64,000 bases of DNA from Sulfurospirillum sp. (GTDB lineage: Bacteria > Campylobacterota > Campylobacteria > Campylobacterales > Sulfurospirillaceae), in the NCBI GenBank assembly GCA_014859685.1, contig JACUTU010000001.1:273416-337415 (forward strand), read 5' to 3'. Of the stretch, positions 54,890-63,576 are shown piece after piece. Under the pieces are notes generated by a model. That model did no database searches, was not told the DNA's origin, and saw nothing but the letters and a program-made list of their open reading frames with translations. Position 1 is the stretch's first letter, and each line of letters opens with the position of its first letter. A program made the position numbers and the translations under genes.

Positions 54890-56119
54890 ATGGGATTTAC
54901 CACAAAAGTATTGCATACAAGAACAAATTTTAAAGATGCCCATAATGCGATGCGATTTCCAATTTACCAAAGTGCCGCATTTGCATTTGAAAAAGCAGAA
55001 GATCTTGAAGCTGTTTTTAAGGGGCAAAAGATGGGACATGTGTATTCACGCTCATCAAATCCAAGCGTTGAAGCATATGAACAAGTTATAAAAGAGGTGA
55101 GTGAATCCTTTGGAGTAGTTGCTACGGCAAGTGGAATGGCAGCTATTTGCAATACTTTCTTTGCACTTATAAAAAGCGGGGACAATATCCTCACGACGCG
55201 GTATCTTTTTGGTCATACACTCTCATTTTTTCAAACACTTATGGATGATTTTGGTGTTTCGGTGCGGTTTGTAGATATACAAAATGAAGCAGATATTAAA
55301 GCGAACATAGATGCAAATACAAGTGCATTTTTTTGCGAGAGTATCAGTAATCCGCAGTTAAAAGTACCTGATTTTTTAGCTATAAAAAGTATTCTAAAAA
55401 CCGCACATATCCCACTTATCGTTGACACAACGATGACACCTTGGAATATTTTTGATGCTAAAGCAAATGGCGTGGATATCGCTGTCATTTCAGCTACAAA
55501 ATATCTCTCAGGCGGCGGTCATGTTTTGGGTGGATTGATTCTTGATCATGGCACTTTTGATTGGTCAAAACACATACATTTGCAAAGTTTTTATAAAAAA
55601 TTTGGACCAAATGCTTTTATAGCAAAGTTGCGTAGTGAAACTTTTAGAAATCACGGTGCAGCCCTGAGTCCGCAGAGTGCTTATATGCTTTCTTTGGGAC
55701 TTGAAACACTTGATTTGCGCGTCCAAAGAAGTTGCCAAAATGCCTTACATGTAGCTCAACATTTGCAAACAAAAACGCAGATTTTAAAAGTTTCTTATCC
55801 ACTGCTAGAAGATAATGATTGTTATATAAATGCGTCTAAACAGTTTAGCGGTGGCGGTGCGATTGTGAGTTTTTTCTTGGCTGATAAACAGAATGCTTAT
55901 ACATTTTTAAATGCCCTCAAGATCATCAAAAGAGGCACAAATGTGCAAGATAATAAATCATTGGCAATCGCGCCTTACCACACGATTTATGCACAATATA
56001 GTGATGAGCAAAAAAGATTATTTCAGATAGATGAGGGTATGATACGCCTTTCAATTGGCATAGAAGAGGTTGCAGACCTTGTTGCAGATATAGATCAAGC
56101 ATTGCTTAATATAACTTAA
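54890..56119 (+). CDS. metY2: HcyS-dependent MetY-type sulfhydrylase (second paralogue)
   Basis: 409-residue PLP enzyme of the Cys/Met gamma family. FTTKVLHTRTNFKDAHNAMRFPIYQSAAF, VYSRSSNPSVEAYEQVI, FCESISNPQLKVPD, PLP Lys204 in SATKYLSGGGHVLGG. It is clearly different from the conventional MetY 8 kb away. In Wolinella the MetY encoded with hcyS-hcyF-hcyD adds the HcyS thiocarboxylate to O-acetylhomoserine. By position this protein is the equivalent; substrate use is inference. The symbol is provisional. Confidence 0.8.
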   Translation: MGFTTKVLHTRTNFKDAHNAMRFPIYQSAAFAFEKAEDLEAVFKGQKMGHVYSRSSNPSVEAYEQVIKEVSESFGVVATASGMAAICNTFFALIKSGDNILTTRYLFGHTLSFFQTLMDDFGVSVRFVDIQNEADIKANIDANTSAFFCESISNPQLKVPDFLAIKSILKTAHIPLIVDTTMTPWNIFDAKANGVDIAVISATKYLSGGGHVLGGLILDHGTFDWSKHIHLQSFYKKFGPNAFIAKLRSETFRNHGAALSPQSAYMLSLGLETLDLRVQRSCQNALHVAQHLQTKTQILKVSYPLLEDNDCYINASKQFSGGGAIVSFFLADKQNAYTFLNALKIIKRGTNVQDNKSLAIAPYHTIYAQYSDEQKRLFQIDEGMIRLSIGIEEVADLVADIDQALLNIT

Positions 56120-56128
56120 AGGAAAAAT

Positions 56129-57148
56129 ATGAAAGTTGCACTTTTGATGAGTGGTGGCGTTGATTCGAGTTATTGCGCCTATCTTTTGCAAGAGCAAGGA
56201 TATGAAGTCATAGGTATTTATCTTAAACTCCATGAAGATGAAAATAAACACGCTACAAACATAAAAAATGTTACAAAAGTTGGCGAATATCTGGGTATTC
56301 AAACTCGTGTGATTGATGCGAAAAAACTTTTTAAAGAGCGAGTGTATGATTATTTTGTAAATTCATATGCAAAAGGCTTAACGCCAAATCCATGTGCATT
56401 TTGCAATCCTTTGATGAAATTTGGTTTTGCTTTTGAGCAGGCACTAGCGTTGGGTTGCGATAAGATAGCAACAGGACATTATGCACGGATAAAAGATGGA
56501 CACATTCAAGAAGCACTCGATAAGAGTAAAGATCAAAGCTACTTCCTTTTTGGTTTAAAAAAAGAAGTTATAGCCCAGATTATTTTTCCTTTGGGTGATA
56601 TGATTAAGGAGCAAATGAAACCGCTTGCTTTGAAAAAATTACCATGGCTTGGTTCACTTGAAAGTTACAAAGAATCACAAGAGATCTGTTTTGTTAATGA
56701 CACTTACATAGAAGTGTTGCAAAAACATCTGCAAACTGAACAAAAAGGGTTTGTGAAAAATACTAAAGGTGAAGTTATCGGCGAACATAAAGGATATATG
56801 CATTACACCATTGGCAAACGAAAAGGAATGCGTATTGATGGCGCACACGATCCACATTTTGTAGTAGATATAGATGCTAAAAACAACACGATCACGGCAG
56901 GTACAAAAGAAGATTTAGCAAAAATACAGATTCAGGCACAAAATTTCTCATTGCGTGAAGATTTTAGTGCTGGTGTCTATGGCGTGAAAGTTCGTTATAG
57001 AAGTCCAAAAGTTTTAGCGGATATTTGTTTGGATGATGATGGCGTGATAAATGCCACTTTGCAAGAACCCGTATATGGTGTAGCTAGCGGGCAAGCACTT
57101 GTGCTGTACCGTGATGACCTTGTTGTTGGTGGCGGTTGGATATCATAA
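56129..57148 (+). CDS. mnmA: tRNA 2-thiouridylase MnmA
   Basis: Installs sulfur on U34 of tRNA Lys, Glu and Gln. 339 residues. PP-loop [15 protein letters not shown] at the N-terminus, catalytic Cys in [21 protein letters not shown], second Cys in QEICFVND, and the C-terminal beta barrel ([12 protein letters not shown]). Ten bases after metY2, so it may read through from the sulfur operon and draw on the same sulfur pool. Downstream lies the scar region. Confidence 0.95.
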   Translation: MKVALLMSGGVDSSYCAYLLQEQGYEVIGIYLKLHEDENKHATNIKNVTKVGEYLGIQTRVIDAKKLFKERVYDYFVNSYAKGLTPNPCAFCNPLMKFGFAFEQALALGCDKIATGHYARIKDGHIQEALDKSKDQSYFLFGLKKEVIAQIIFPLGDMIKEQMKPLALKKLPWLGSLESYKESQEICFVNDTYIEVLQKHLQTEQKGFVKNTKGEVIGEHKGYMHYTIGKRKGMRIDGAHDPHFVVDIDAKNNTITAGTKEDLAKIQIQAQNFSLREDFSAGVYGVKVRYRSPKVLADICLDDDGVINATLQEPVYGVASGQALVLYRDDLVVGGGWIS

Positions 57149-57165
57149 TGTTACAAAAGATATTC

Positions 57166-57478
57166 ATTGACTGACCTTATGCAACAAGGAATCAAAGTTG
57201 CTTAATCTTAAAGTATGAAAACAGATTACATCGAGCTTTATACAGACTACCTAATCAGCAACAACAACAGGTCTTTCATCAATGATGGACAACGCAGTTA
57301 GCCACGATCAAATAACACGCTTTTTATCAACTGATATTACACACTAAAACGAACTTGTGCGTTTTAGTGGCAGTGACAAATGTCCCTACAACCCCCTATA
57401 GCTACGAAAAGGGTACTTTTTGAGAAAATGAGAGGTATTTACGAACTTTTTTTACAAAAGTGCGCAAGGTCAGTCAAT
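57166..57478. mobile_element. Internally deleted insertion sequence (313 bases)
   Basis: Perfect 13-base terminal inverted repeats: ATTGACTGACCTT at 57166-57178 and its complement at 57466-57478, with weaker matching a few bases further in. Inside are a transposase N-terminus relic and a 10-base-stem hairpin (57342-57351 with 57360-57369). Most of the transposase is gone, so it could move only with a helper. I saw no clear target-site duplication. Confidence 0.75.
57215..57347 (+). pseudogene. Transposase N-terminal fragment, frameshifted
   Basis: ATG 57215 opens MKTDYIELYTDYLISNNN, then the frame is lost to a stop at 57299-57301. From 57270 another frame continues as GLSSMMDNAVSHDQITRFLS and ends at TAA 57345-57347. 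The two pieces together read as the start of a DDE transposase of the type 'ATGLS..D..SHDQ.TRFLS'. Only about 45 residues remain. Confidence 0.7.
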
Positions 57479-57536
57479 AAACTTTAAAAGTTCGTTTTTG
57501 TATTATTATAATTTATAAACGATTAAAAAATAAGGA

Positions 57537-58760
57537 ATGAAAATATTTGTAAATAGACATAAAGAATTACAGCTTTTAAATGACGAATATACAAGCTAGA
57601 AATTCTCTTTTTCTGTTTTATATGGTAGAAGAAGAGCGGGGAAAACAACACTTTTAAAAGAATTTATCAAAGATAAGCCATCTATCTATTTTTTAGTAAC
57701 CTTAGAGAATTTCAATATCGTTTTAAAAAGATTGCAAAGTATAGTAGCTGATTTTTTAGGAGATAATTTTTTAAAGAGTTTAGAAATTAAAGATATTAAG
57801 CAGCTTTTTGAGTATCTCTCACAAAAAGAGTATGAAGATAGACTCATTATTATTGATGAGTTTCAGTATTTGACTAAACTAGACAACTCCATTCTCTCGC
57901 AGTTTCAATATATTGTAGACGAACTGCTAAAAAATAAAAACATTCATCTAGTTTTTTGTGGTTCAATCATATCAATGATGTATGAGCAAACACTTTCATA
58001 TAATTCCCCACTTTATGGAAGAAGAACAAGTGCCATAAAGCTTGAAGCAATAGAGTTTAACTGTCTTATAGAGTTTTTTCCAAACAAATCAAATGAAGAG
58101 CTGATAGAACTCTATAGCATACTCTATGGTGTACCAAAATATTTGGAGATGTTCACTGATAGTGGTGATATTTTTAAAAATATAGAAAAAAATATTTTAA
58201 ATCCTAGCGGCTATTTATACAATGAACCACAATTTATACTCCAAAATGAAGTAAACGAACCAATTACATATTTTTCGATTTTAGAGATCATCGCAAGCGG
58301 TGAACACAAAATTGGAAATATTGCTTCAAAACTTGGCAAAAATGTGCAAAATATAACTTCCTTTATTTCAAAACTTATGAAACTTGATATTATCTTTAAA
58401 GATGTGCCAATTACTGAAACAAATCCACTAAAGAGTAAAAAAGGACTTTATTTTATTAAAGATAATTTCTTTAGATTTTGGTTCACTTATGTGTTGCCTT
58501 ATAAAAGTCAGTTGGAGATGGTGGGATAAAAATGAAGAGATAGATGCCCTTGGAATAGGCGAAGATTTTTTAATAGCTGGGGAGTGCAAGTATTCCAATA
58601 AAAAAGTAGGTACTGATATACTACATGATCTAAAAAAAAAGCGAAGAAGATCAATAGTGATATTCCTATAAAATACTATATTCTTTTTAGCAAAAGTGGT
58701 TTTACTGATGAGTTAAAAAAGCTTCAAGGTGGAGAAATAATTTTAGTTGAGGCAATTTAA
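57537..58760 (+). pseudogene. Broken archaeal-type AAA ATPase with DUF234 C-terminus
   Basis: An ATPase of the PF01637/DUF234 family, broken at three places. ATG 57537 begins MKIFVNRHKELQLLNDEYTS, then TAG at 57597-57599, then SVLYGRRRAGKTTLLKEF (Walker A) in the same frame. Walker B RLIIIDEFQYL, the sensor HLVFCGS, YGVPKYLEMF and FWFTYVLPYKSQLE follow. Near 58515-58529 sequence is missing and the frame changes; WWDKNEEIDALGIGEDFLIA then resumes, shifts again at an A-run near 58632, and ends FTDELKKLQGGEIILVEAI at 58760. A fragment from 57732 could still be translated but would lack Walker A. Confidence 0.8.
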
Positions 58761-58889
58761 ATTTATTGATTGTAACATAACATCAGTCATTAAAAAGCAA
58801 ATTTTCTTGTGTTAAAAATTATTTATCTTTAAATGCTACGCTTCCATTTACAAAAATACGCATAAGTAAGAAAAAGTTTTGTGTGCTTG

Positions 58890-58898
58890 TGGTATAAT
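58890..58898 (+). promoter_or_regulatory. Extended -10 promoter before the DUF2018 gene
   Basis: TGGTATAAT: a perfect TATAAT at 58893-58898 with the TGN extension. No convincing -35 hexamer is seen, which is common in Campylobacterota promoters. The start codon is 27 bases downstream. Confidence 0.55.
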
Positions 58899-58924
58899 CT
58901 GATTTCTTAAATTTTGGAGCAAAT

Positions 58925-59209
58925 ATGTTACATGTAGATGAAGACGATTTTTTAGTAGGCAGTCCGAGAAGTAAATTTTTTGATATAGTTTTTTACGCAA
59001 ACAAGTCGATAGTTACAAATGTTTTAGAAAATCATATTCGCCGCCATGTGGCTATGGAATATCTTTTGGAGCGTTTAGCAAAAAAAGAGGGTTTAGATCT
59101 TGAGTATGAACTCCAAAATATCTTGATTGAACAAGAAGATGATATTTTATTGCGAGAAACTGATTTTTATATCGTTACCACTGGTGAAGTATTGACACAA
59201 AATGAGTAA
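58925..59209 (+). CDS. DUF2018 family protein (HP0242-like)
   Basis: 94 residues, all-helical: DEDDFLVGSPRSKFFDIVFYANKSIV and VAMEYLLERLAKKEGLDLEYEL match DUF2018, whose Helicobacter member HP0242 forms an unusual knotted homodimer. The role is unknown. The family is restricted largely to this phylum. First gene of a unit leading to hemA and proS. A TACATGTA spans codons 2-4. Confidence 0.8.
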   Translation: MLHVDEDDFLVGSPRSKFFDIVFYANKSIVTNVLENHIRRHVAMEYLLERLAKKEGLDLEYELQNILIEQEDDILLRETDFYIVTTGEVLTQNE

Positions 59210-59215
59210 AAATTA

Positions 59216-59650
59216 GTGCTAATACGCATCATTATTTTTGTCTTTTTGACTGTTTCTTTTCTTTTTAGTGCTGAAAAATTTTGGGATCACCAACATCGTT
59301 ATATTTTGAAAAAAGATGAGCTAGCAAACCTAAATATCGCCACAAGTGCATCAAAAGGCTTAGATAAGATACAGTTTTTTTTTCGATGGACACTGTTTGT
59401 AAATGACCGTGTTACCGTGCTTGTAAACAACCAAGGATATCCAAAACAGTTTGTTTTATACAAAAAGCGATCCTTAGATAGTGCGCAGTTTAAATTAATG
59501 GAAAACGGCAGTTTGGAGATAACAGATCAATCGCTACTTTTGCTTGTTTTGCAAGAGATAGATGCGAGCAAAAATGAAGTAAGCTTTGATGTTTTTATCA
59601 AAGATCCTAAAAAAAGAATAATGGTTGATTTTGAAACACCACAACAATAG
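59216..59650 (+). CDS. Conserved secreted protein of unknown function
   Basis: 144 residues with a signal peptide (IRIIIFVFLTVSFLFSA). The mature part has short strands: DKIQFFFRWTLFVNDRVTVLVNNQGYP, YKKRSLDSAQFKL, SFDVFIKDPKKRIMVDF. I do not recognise a named domain. Its place between DUF2018 and the polyprenyl synthase is typical of the phylum. GTG start six bases after the upstream stop. Confidence 0.65.
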   Translation: MLIRIIIFVFLTVSFLFSAEKFWDHQHRYILKKDELANLNIATSASKGLDKIQFFFRWTLFVNDRVTVLVNNQGYPKQFVLYKKRSLDSAQFKLMENGSLEITDQSLLLLVLQEIDASKNEVSFDVFIKDPKKRIMVDFETPQQ

Positions 59651-59658
59651 GAAAAATA

Positions 59659-60555
59659 GTGTTAGAAAAAGTTGAACTACTTATGAAAAGCCACATAGAA
59701 GCTATTGGTGATTCTCATGTTTTGGGACTCTATGAAAAAGTACCTAAAGGAAAGCGACTTCGAGCTAAACTCATCTTGAAAATAGCTTCACAAAACCAGC
59801 AAGCGATAGAACTAGCAGCCGTTGTTGAACTTATTCATGCCGCAAGTCTACTGCACGATGATGTGATAGATGATGCTCTTACGAGACGGGGTGAAGATTC
59901 TATCAATGCTCTTTTTGGCAATAAAACATCGATTATGCTCGGTGATATCTTGTATGCAAAGGGATTTTTTGAACTCTCAAAACTTCCAAGCCAAGTCGCA
60001 CAAATCATTTCAAATGCAGTTGTACAACTCTCGACGGGTGAATTACTCGATGTAGAACTCGCACACGAATTTAACACTAATGCGGAACTTTATTTTGATA
60101 TGATTTACAAAAAAACAGCTTCACTTATAGAAGCCTCAGCTACAGCAGCGGCATATTTAGCCCATAAAGATGTACACAAATACGCCATTTATGGCAAAAA
60201 TCTAGGACTCGCTTTTCAGATCATAGATGATATACTCGATATCACACAAAATGCGCAAACACTTGGAAAACCTGCTCTCAATGATTTTAAAGAGGGTAAA
60301 ACTACATTGCCTTATCTCTACATGTACGAGAAATTAACACAAATTGAACAAGAAAAGTTGTTGGCACTTTTTGCTAAAACTTTAAGCGAAGATGAGGCAT
60401 CTTGGATTCAAGCAAAGATGCAAGATACGCAGGCTATAACACAAGCAATTCAGCATGCTAAAAAACTAGGCGAAGAAGCTCTTCAAATGATAGCAGATGA
60501 AGGATCTACGGACTTAGAAAATATAATGAAAGCGATGATAGAAAGAGAGTTTTAA
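59659..60555 (+). CDS. Polyprenyl diphosphate synthase (octaprenyl/IspB type)
   Basis: 298-residue trans-prenyl transferase that makes the side chain of menaquinone. First Asp-rich motif LLHDDVIDDALTRRG (about residue 68), second LAFQIIDDILDITQ (about 190), plus KTASLIEASA. Product length cannot be read reliably from the sequence. GTG start; the stop overlaps the hemA ATG (TAATG). Confidence 0.9.
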   Translation: MLEKVELLMKSHIEAIGDSHVLGLYEKVPKGKRLRAKLILKIASQNQQAIELAAVVELIHAASLLHDDVIDDALTRRGEDSINALFGNKTSIMLGDILYAKGFFELSKLPSQVAQIISNAVVQLSTGELLDVELAHEFNTNAELYFDMIYKKTASLIEASATAAAYLAHKDVHKYAIYGKNLGLAFQIIDDILDITQNAQTLGKPALNDFKEGKTTLPYLYMYEKLTQIEQEKLLALFAKTLSEDEASWIQAKMQDTQAITQAIQHAKKLGEEALQMIADEGSTDLENIMKAMIEREF

Positions 60556-61874
60556 TGCACTATTTAACACTGAGTTTTACACATAAAAATACAGATATCT
60601 CCATAAGAGAAAGGCTGTCGTTTGCAAATCAAGAAAAAAAACACGCATTTGCTTGTTCATTGCAACAATCTCCTTGCATCAATGAAACGATTATTTTATC
60701 TACATGTAACCGTGTGGAAATCTTTTGCAGCGTATGTGAAACGCATGAAGCCATAGAATACATCTATGCAAAATTAGCCTATTTTTCAAAAGTTTCGCAA
60801 GAAGATTTGGAAAAAAGAGGCAATGTTTATGAGGACAATGGTGCGATTCACCATCTTTTTTCAGTAGCCTCCTCACTAGATAGCCTCGTTGTTGGTGAAA
60901 CACAAATCGTAGGACAACTCAAAGATGCTTTTCGTTTTTCTATGGAACAAGGTTTTTGTGGACAAAAACTGAGCCGCGCGATGCACCACACATTTCGTTG
61001 TGCAGCCTCCGTGCGAGCAAGTACAGAGATCTCAAAAAATCCAATCTCAGTGTCAAGCGTTGCAGTTGTAAAAGCCCAAAATCTTTTAGGCTCGCTCAAA
61101 GATGAAATCGCCGTGGTTGTGGGTGCTGGCGAGATGAGCGAACTTGCTTGTAAGCACTTACTTGCACATGGTGCAAAACTGATTCTTATCAACAGAAGCT
61201 TTGAAAATGCACAAAAACTTGCTGCTTTATTGCAAGGAGAAGTTTCTGTTTTGCCATATGCAAAATTGCAAGAATGTATCAATGTGCATAAACTTCTTTT
61301 TTGTGCAACGGGTGCGCCACATAGCGTAATCACAGAAGATATGGTAATCGAGCGAGATTTTGAACGGTATTGGTTTGATATCGCAGTTCCTCGAGATATT
61401 GAAGTGCAAGATAGCGATAAATTGAGCGTATTTGCTGTTGATGATCTCAAGGAGATAGTGACACAAAATCTTACTATGCGAGAAGATCAAGCGAGAGTTG
61501 CTTATAAGATAGTACATCTTGCCACTATTGAATTTTTTAAATGGTTACAAATGGTGAGTGTGGATCCACTCATCAAAGAATTACGAGAAAAAGCGAGAGA
61601 ATGCTCACAAAAAGAGATAGATAAAGCAATCAAAAAAGGAAATATACCAGCACAGTACGAAGAGCAAATGCAAAAAATCTTGCATTATGCTTTTAACTCT
61701 TTTTTGCACTATCCAACAAAAACACTCAAAAATATCGCTGAAAAACCAGAAGCCGATACGATCGTACAAGCGATGCAAGAAGTATTTGATATCAATGATG
61801 ATAGTGCAAAAAGATTGAATATGTACAAATGTGAATACCAAATGGATATGATGGAGAAAAATAATGAGATATAG
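60555..61874 (+). CDS. hemA: Glutamyl-tRNA reductase
   Basis: First step of tetrapyrrole synthesis in the C5 pathway: reduces glutamyl-tRNA to glutamate semialdehyde. 439 residues. Catalytic Cys51 in ILSTCNRVEIF, SLVVGETQIVGQLKDAF, Rossmann VVVGAGEMSELACKHL, DIAVPRDIE and the C-terminal dimerisation helices. It feeds heme and also siroheme for the Sir enzyme encoded nearby. Overlaps proS by 11 bases. Confidence 0.96.
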   Translation: MHYLTLSFTHKNTDISIRERLSFANQEKKHAFACSLQQSPCINETIILSTCNRVEIFCSVCETHEAIEYIYAKLAYFSKVSQEDLEKRGNVYEDNGAIHHLFSVASSLDSLVVGETQIVGQLKDAFRFSMEQGFCGQKLSRAMHHTFRCAASVRASTEISKNPISVSSVAVVKAQNLLGSLKDEIAVVVGAGEMSELACKHLLAHGAKLILINRSFENAQKLAALLQGEVSVLPYAKLQECINVHKLLFCATGAPHSVITEDMVIERDFERYWFDIAVPRDIEVQDSDKLSVFAVDDLKEIVTQNLTMREDQARVAYKIVHLATIEFFKWLQMVSVDPLIKELREKARECSQKEIDKAIKKGNIPAQYEEQMQKILHYAFNSFLHYPTKTLKNIAEKPEADTIVQAMQEVFDINDDSAKRLNMYKCEYQMDMMEKNNEI

Positions 61875-63576
61875 CAATTTATTTGCACCAACAACAAAAG
61901 AAGCCCCAAAAGACGCAACACTTCCAAGCCACCAGTTTTTGATCCGTGCTGGATTTATCTCCCAATACGGTAGTGGTTTGTACAATTTTTTACCGCTTGG
62001 TAAGATAGTTTTTGACAAGATAAAAGCAGTAGTCAAAGAAGAGATGGATAAAAGCGGTGCCAACGAGATCCAAATGGGCGTTGTAACCCCTGCTGATTTG
62101 TGGCGTGAAAGTGGACGCTATAGCATTTTTGGAAAAGAGCTTTTGCGTTTTCAAGATCGTAAAAACAATGAATTTGTACTTGGACCCACACATGAAGAAG
62201 TAGTTGTGGATATAGTAAAAAATCGAATCACCAGTTACAAACAATTACCGCTACATCTTTATCAAATTACTACAAAATTTCGTGATGAAGCAAGACCTAG
62301 ATTTGGATTATTGCGAGGTCGTGAATTTACCATGAAAGATGGTTATAGCTTTCATAAAAATGAAGCAAGTATGCGAGAAGAATTTGCACATATGGAGCAA
62401 ACTTATACAAAGATTTTTACAAGATTAGGACTTGATTTTAGAGCAGTTGATGCAGATAGTGGCGCTATTGGCGGTAGCGGTAGCAAAGAGTTTATGGTAT
62501 TGGCTGATAATGGCGAAGATGATATAGTTGTGTGTGAAAAATGCTCGTATGCAGCGAATGTTGAAGCGGCCAAAAGAGCAAAACAAACTTGTCAGATTGA
62601 GCCACCACAAGCAGAATTTGCGAAATTTCATACGCCAACACCTGTAAAAGATAGCATTGCACATATTGCAACATTTTTTAAAGTTGATCCATTTTATACG
62701 ATCAAATCAGTTATAAAAAAAGCCATTTATGAAGATCGCGAAGAGATTATCGCATTTTTTATTCGCGGAAACGATACCTTGCAAGAAACAAAAGCACAAA
62801 ATGCTTGTGGTTCGCTTGACCTTGTTGATGCGAGTGAAGAGGAGCTTTTAAGCATTGGGCTAATCGCTGGCTTTTGTGGCCCTTTGAAGCTACCAGAAGA
62901 TGTGCAATTTTTTATTGATGAAGAGTTGCGAGATGAAAAAAATCTTATCTGCGGGGCAAATGAAGACCAGTACCATTTTGTAGGCGTACATGTAGTTAAC
63001 TTTAATGAAGCACGGTATAAAGATTTGGTTGCTGTTCGAATTGGTGATATTTGTCCTTGCTGTGGTGCGTCACTTGGCATAACTAAGGGAATTGAAGTTG
63101 GACATATATTTCAACTAGGACAAAAATACGCAAGTGCAATGCAAGCAACATTTTTAGATGAATTTGGTAAATCTCAAGCATTTTATATGGGATGTTACGG
63201 CATAGGTGTGAGCCGTTTGGTAGCTGTGATGATAGAAGCAAGTCATGATGAGGCTGGATGTATTTGGAATAAGCAAACTACACCATTTATGCTCGATATC
63301 ATCATCTCAAATATCAAAAACGAATCAGATGTACGCTTTGCTACAGATCTGTATGAAAATTTGTCTGCTAGCGGTTTTGAAGTATTGTTGGATGACAGAG
63401 CTGAGCGGTTTGGTGTGAAGATAAAAGATTTTGAACTTATGGGATTTCCTTATGCACTCATCGTTGGTAAAGGGCTTGCAGAGGGCAAAGTTGAATTGGT
63501 TGATCGAAAAACTTTAGAAAAAACAAGCTTACATGTAGAAGATTTGCAAGCACAACTTAAGGAACTACTCTCTTGA
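61864..63576 (+). CDS. proS: Prolyl-tRNA synthetase (bacterial type)
   Basis: Charges tRNA Pro. 570 residues, bacterial form with the YbaK-like editing insert (about 225-390) between motifs 2 and 3. Class II motif 1 region GLYNFLPLGKIVFDKIKAVV, motif 2 TKFRDEARPRFGLLRGREFTMKD, motif 3 CYGIGVSRLVAVMIE, and the anticodon-binding domain at the C-terminus. The start lies within the end of hemA, and the stop overlaps fxsA as TTGA. Confidence 0.96.
   Translation: MRYSNLFAPTTKEAPKDATLPSHQFLIRAGFISQYGSGLYNFLPLGKIVFDKIKAVVKEEMDKSGANEIQMGVVTPADLWRESGRYSIFGKELLRFQDRKNNEFVLGPTHEEVVVDIVKNRITSYKQLPLHLYQITTKFRDEARPRFGLLRGREFTMKDGYSFHKNEASMREEFAHMEQTYTKIFTRLGLDFRAVDADSGAIGGSGSKEFMVLADNGEDDIVVCEKCSYAANVEAAKRAKQTCQIEPPQAEFAKFHTPTPVKDSIAHIATFFKVDPFYTIKSVIKKAIYEDREEIIAFFIRGNDTLQETKAQNACGSLDLVDASEEELLSIGLIAGFCGPLKLPEDVQFFIDEELRDEKNLICGANEDQYHFVGVHVVNFNEARYKDLVAVRIGDICPCCGASLGITKGIEVGHIFQLGQKYASAMQATFLDEFGKSQAFYMGCYGIGVSRLVAVMIEASHDEAGCIWNKQTTPFMLDIIISNIKNESDVRFATDLYENLSASGFEVLLDDRAERFGVKIKDFELMGFPYALIVGKGLAEGKVELVDRKTLEKTSLHVEDLQAQLKELLS

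Noticed and set aside
57342-57369. Hairpin CACTAAAACG/CGTTTTAGTG as an attenuator or terminator
   Set aside because: It lies inside the IS derivative, far from a gene it could control, with no U-run.
60848-61450. 200-codon open frame on the minus strand inside hemA
   Set aside because: It is antisense to a complete, well conserved hemA and has no family similarity or ribosome site.
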